From Akkermansiaceae bacterium UBA5689 (GTDB lineage Bacteria; Verrucomicrobiota; Verrucomicrobiia; Verrucomicrobiales; Akkermansiaceae): a DNA stretch of 45,501 nt. Position numbers and translations under genes: made by a program. The notes under the pieces are model-generated. The model was given only the letters and a program-made list of their open reading frames with translations, was not told the origin of the DNA and did no database searches. The stretch lies in assembly GCA_002420305.1 (NCBI GenBank), contig DIHT01000154.1:1-45501 (forward strand), read 5' to 3'. Below are positions 42,418-45,501 of the stretch, one piece after another (within the stretch, counting starts at the first letter, position 1; every line of letters begins with the position of its first letter).

Positions 42418-44001
42418 CTACTCGATCCGGATAATATGTGAGGCATCGTAAGTTCGACCGTACATGTCCTCGGTCTGGACCCAGAGCCGGTGAACACCCT
42501 GAAGATCCTTGAGCGGGAGACTCGCCTTCCAAAGATGGTGTGACGGCACGGCGCCAGGCAGGGTAATACCTTCCAGTTTGTCGCGACGGCTATCCTCCCG
42601 CTTCTTCAGAGTAAGAAAGTCCGGGTCGGGTTCCACGCTTTTCAGAAGGGTGATCCATTGGCCGTTTTTCCCGAGGCGCATCCGAACCTTGGAGTGGCGG
42701 GATCCGTTGAAGACATTGGCGTAGACGGTGACCTTTTCGGCTCCTCCCTTGACCACTGAGGGGGCTTCGATGCGGAGTTGGTAATCAGCCGGACGCCGGC
42801 TGGCCTTGAAATCGACCACTGCCTGATTTCCGTCAAAGGTGATGGTGGAGTAGCCGCGGGGAGCGCCGTCCCTTCCCAGCGAGTGGGGAATGCCCAGTTC
42901 GTCCGGTTCCCCCCGCCACCAGCTTCCGCAGACTGTAACATTTACGACATGGTGGTGTGGCTTCTTTCCCTTCCAGCCGTCCTTCTCGTCGAGGAACATG
43001 TGGGCGTGCCAGTGGGTGTGGCCCGAGATGGACATGGTATAGGGACGCTTCTCAATCAGACGGAACAGGCGGTCACGTTCCGGGCTGGGAGTGAGGGGTG
43101 ACTCCGAGGTCTTGAGCGGAATGTGCATCATCAGCATAAGCAGTTCGTTTTCTGGAAGATGGGGGAGCAGGTTCTCGAGAAAGATCAATTGCTCCTCGCC
43201 CAGTTCTCCCGTGTAGCCACCAGTTCCTCCCGATTTCTTTGAACCACCCCACATCACGTTATCCAGGACGACGAAATTTACTGGTCCCCACGTAAAGGCG
43301 TGGTAGGGAGGGCCATAGACTCGCTCAAAGGTTTCGTCCGAGGTCCTGTCATCAGGAGCATCAAAATTGAGGTCGTGGTTACCAATGACGTTCCACCATG
43401 GCACGCCTACGAGTGCTACAATGCTGTTGTGTGTTTCAAACAGAGAGAGATCATCAAAGAGAATGTCTCCAAGAGTCACCCCGAATTCGGCATCCGTTCC
43501 GATCAGTTCCTGAATGGTATCGCGCGCCATGAAGTCGAGTTCCTTGGTATTGCGTGACTGGGTATCGCCGAAGAAGTGGGCCTTGAACTTGAAGGGTTCG
43601 TCCTGACGGGTCAGGGGAAAGTCAATCGAGGCGGGCAGGGGGCCGGTTGGCTTTACGCCGGGAAACTTACTTTGTGGTGAGCCCTTGGGTTTGTGCAGGT
43701 AGTAGAAACGGGGGAGTTGTTGGTCGCTGACAGGCGGCATCCAGCCTCGTGGCTTGATGACGAAAAAGATGCAGTCGTCGCGGACAGGCAGTGTCCAGCG
43801 CCCCATCAGGTCAGTGGGGACTACCTCCCGCTGATTGGAAACAAGGACGTTGGGCAGGCCCGGTTCTCCCGGATCTCGTTTTCCGTTACGATTGCGGTCG
43901 TCATAGACGAATCCACTCGCATTTGGGGTGTCCCGGGCCGAGATCGGGAGGGAGAGAAGGATGAGGACAAGAGAGATAAGCAATAGCTGAGGATATTTCA
44001 T
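42418..44001 (-). CDS. Secreted calcineurin-like metallophosphoesterase
   Basis: Exported protein of 527 aa (signal KYPQLLLISLVLILLSLPISA). A small beta domain comes first (about 28-125; GFVYDDRNRNGKRDPGEPG, as in SdrD-type or MetallophosN domains). The phosphoesterase core follows, with the metal motifs FFGDTQ, GDILFDD, GNHD, MHIPL and GHTHWH (about 138-345). A C-terminal beta domain completes it. Two metal ions in such enzymes hydrolyse phosphate esters; the substrate is unknown. A calcium-loop-like DRNRNGKRD occurs near residue 35. It is upstream of the sulfatase gene, so phosphate and sulfate removal may act on one glycan. Confidence 0.88.
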   Translation of the reverse strand: MKYPQLLLISLVLILLSLPISARDTPNASGFVYDDRNRNGKRDPGEPGLPNVLVSNQREVVPTDLMGRWTLPVRDDCIFFVIKPRGWMPPVSDQQLPRFYYLHKPKGSPQSKFPGVKPTGPLPASIDFPLTRQDEPFKFKAHFFGDTQSRNTKELDFMARDTIQELIGTDAEFGVTLGDILFDDLSLFETHNSIVALVGVPWWNVIGNHDLNFDAPDDRTSDETFERVYGPPYHAFTWGPVNFVVLDNVMWGGSKKSGGTGGYTGELGEEQLIFLENLLPHLPENELLMLMMHIPLKTSESPLTPSPERDRLFRLIEKRPYTMSISGHTHWHAHMFLDEKDGWKGKKPHHHVVNVTVCGSWWRGEPDELGIPHSLGRDGAPRGYSTITFDGNQAVVDFKASRRPADYQLRIEAPSVVKGGAEKVTVYANVFNGSRHSKVRMRLGKNGQWITLLKSVEPDPDFLTLKKREDSRRDKLEGITLPGAVPSHHLWKASLPLKDLQGVHRLWVQTEDMYGRTYDASHIIRIE

Positions 44002-44226
44002 ATTTGATCGTCAGGTGGGACGAGACAGCAGGAGTGAGGTGAGACCAGTTCGAAGGTCTGCTCCGAGAGTGAATCAGGTCTGGTCATGGGCCACAGGGAA
44101 AACTTCATTATCTCCCGAAGAATTTCTGCCGGGCATGGGGATCTCCGGAGATGATGCCGGGCGCTGTCCGGGGCGTATTCGCGGGTCGAGGCTTGCCCCT
44201 CTTCATATCCTTGAGAGTATTGTGCC

Positions 44227-45246
44227 ATGGAGCAGCGGCGACTGGGGACAAGTGGGATCGTGGTAAGCGAGATCTGCATGGGAACCATGACCTTCGGGAC
44301 TCAGGCCGGGAAGGAGATGTCGTTCCGGATCATGGACCGGTCCCTTGAAGAGGGGATTGATTTCTACGATTGTGCGGAACTCTATCCTGTTCCCCCAACT
44401 CCTGAGCTGGTGGGTCTGAGCGAGTCTTGGGTTGGGGAGTGGTTGGCGACCAAGCCACGCGATGGGGTCATTATTGCAACAAAAGTGGCGGGGGCGGCCC
44501 ATGGCTGGTTCAATCCTCCGGTCCGAAGTGACAAGGCGGCCCTGGACCGTAACCATATCCGCAAGGCGGTGGAAGGAAGCCTGCGGCGCCTTCGAACGGA
44601 CTACATCGATCTCTATCAGGTGCATTGGCCCGACCATGGCATGCGACCAGAGGATACCTTGGAAGCTCTCGATGAACTGGTTCAGGAGGGCAAGGTGCGG
44701 GCGCTCGGAGTGAGTAATGAAGACAGTTACGGCCTAATGAAGTCTCTCTGGACGAGTGACGCTCATGGGCTGGCACGCTATGACACGATCCAGAATAACT
44801 TTTCGCTGAACAATCGGCGTTTTGAGGACGAGCTTTCAGAGGTGAGTCGGAGGGAGCAAGTGAGTCTTCTTCCTTACAGCCCCCTTGCCGGTGGCGTTCT
44901 GAGTGGAAAATATAACACGGAACAGCTACCCGAAGGGGCGCGGTTCACCCAATATATGACATCCACCGCGCCGAGGCAGCGTGCGATGGCAGAGCGTTTT
45001 GCCAACGAACGCTGCCTGGCTTCTACGGCTCGTTTCATTGCGATTGCAGAGGAGGCAGGTCTCCATCCGGTCACGATGGCCATTGCATGGAGTAAACAGC
45101 ATGATTTTGTCGCGTCCACGATTGCTGGAGCTACAAATGAAGATCAGCTCGGCGTAATTTTTGATGCTGCTGGATTGATTCTCGAGCAAGAGATACTCGA
45201 CCGCATTGATGAGGTGAGCCGCGAGATGCCCTATCCGATGGGCTGA
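44227..45246 (+). CDS. tas: Aldo/keto reductase, Tas-like
   Basis: Cytoplasmic NADPH-dependent reductase of 339 aa, a TIM-barrel AKR. The catalytic tetrad is complete: Asp48, Tyr53 (FYDCAELYPVPP), Lys86 (IIATKV) and His133 (DLYQVHWPD). The AELYPVPPTPE wording is close to E. coli Tas (AEMYPVPPRPE), a protein of the same length class. Tas rescues a tyrosine requirement in E. coli, but its native substrate is unclear. It stands alone on the plus strand, divergent from the phosphoesterase gene with 225 nt between starts. Confidence 0.92.
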   Translation: MEQRRLGTSGIVVSEICMGTMTFGTQAGKEMSFRIMDRSLEEGIDFYDCAELYPVPPTPELVGLSESWVGEWLATKPRDGVIIATKVAGAAHGWFNPPVRSDKAALDRNHIRKAVEGSLRRLRTDYIDLYQVHWPDHGMRPEDTLEALDELVQEGKVRALGVSNEDSYGLMKSLWTSDAHGLARYDTIQNNFSLNNRRFEDELSEVSRREQVSLLPYSPLAGGVLSGKYNTEQLPEGARFTQYMTSTAPRQRAMAERFANERCLASTARFIAIAEEAGLHPVTMAIAWSKQHDFVASTIAGATNEDQLGVIFDAAGLILEQEILDRIDEVSREMPYPMG

Positions 45247-45322
45247 GGGTGATGTGCTCGTAGCCGGTTTTGCTTCTTGCGCGTTTGGAGGCGCCCGTCT
45301 TTGCTTATTACTCCACCGACTG

Positions 45323-45501
45323 ATGAGCGAAGAAGCGAAACCAGCGGAGTCGTCCAAGGACCCCCTCCTTAGCCTTGACTCTCTTGATCTCGGGCCCGCA
45401 TGGGCCAGGGGAGAGCCCGAGCGTAAAGGCGGTGGAGAGTCCGAGGGTAAACGCCATAAGGGGAAGTCGGGGGGGCGGCGAACGGATAGAAGAGGGGATG
45501 G
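45323..45501 (+). CDS. Partial gene, basic/disordered N-terminus
   Basis: From ATG 45323 the frame is open to the window end (59 codons). The start reads MSEEAKPAESSKDPLL, then SLDSLDLGPAWARGEPERKG, then a Lys/Arg/Gly-rich tract (GKRHKGKSGGRRTDRRGD). The N-terminus looks disordered and may bind nucleic acid. The rest of the gene lies beyond the window, so no function is assigned. Confidence 0.6.
   Translation, partial: MSEEAKPAESSKDPLLSLDSLDLGPAWARGEPERKGGGESEGKRHKGKSGGRRTDRRGD

Noticed and set aside
42365..42532. N-terminal extension of the sulfatase at 40958
   Set aside because: It overlaps the end of the phosphoesterase gene and lies before a complete signal peptide.

Overview
The window looks like chromosomal DNA of a marine, heterotrophic member of the Verrucomicrobiota (PVC superphylum). 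This is inferred from gene content, not from a marker gene. The clues are four secreted formylglycine-type sulfatases, a DUF1080-sulfatase-HEAT fusion, a giant 'PVC-type' propeller protein with HEAT repeats, a secreted CotH/lamin-tail multidomain protein, and a pilus cluster whose order recalls the Akkermansia PilM/PilO/secretin cluster. No tRNA, rRNA, CRISPR array, insertion sequence or phage gene was seen.

Layout. (1) 36-1916: ABC-F ATPase Uup on the minus strand. (2) 1917-2985: about 1 kb with no convincing large gene, one weak small ORF and a run of short hairpins that could be a structured RNA. (3) 2986-15540, plus strand: a tightly packed, often ATGA-overlapping type IV pilus / type II secretion-like operon. 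Its order is PilT-like ATPase, pilin, terminator-like hairpin, PilM/PilN-like fusion, PilO-like, PilP-like, secretin, stand-alone T2SSE_N-like protein, PilB-like ATPase, PilC-like platform protein, TM protein, second pilin, and three unrecognised envelope proteins. (4) 18668-15616, minus strand and convergent with the operon: three minor-pilin-like proteins, one of them 637 aa. (5) 18633-24003: secreted proteins of unknown function, a likely double-psi beta-barrel (RlpA-like) protein, a frameshifted small ORF with its own promoter and Shine-Dalgarno, and a SprT-type zinc protein. (6) 24010-45246: an accessory region of secreted degradative and surface proteins. It holds sulfatases in four transcription units, a degenerate SGNH/propeller/HEAT/cupredoxin protein, a stand-alone DsbD N-terminal-like protein, a Gfo/Idh/MocA oxidoreductase lacking the EKP lysine, an HMA-like protein lacking CxxC, a 1225-aa CotH protein, a calcineurin-like phosphoesterase and a Tas-like aldo/keto reductase. 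The window ends inside a new plus-strand gene.

How it fits together. Regions 3 and 4 encode most of one envelope-spanning machine: two motor ATPases (extension and retraction), an inner-membrane platform, an alignment complex, an outer-membrane secretin, and five pilin-like subunits. The prepilin peptidase is not in the window. Several small subunits are not recognisable from classical systems and are the best candidates for undescribed parts. Region 6 fits growth on sulfated algal polysaccharides. All four sulfatases carry the Cys-type C-x-P-S/T-R site and would need a formylglycine-generating enzyme encoded elsewhere.
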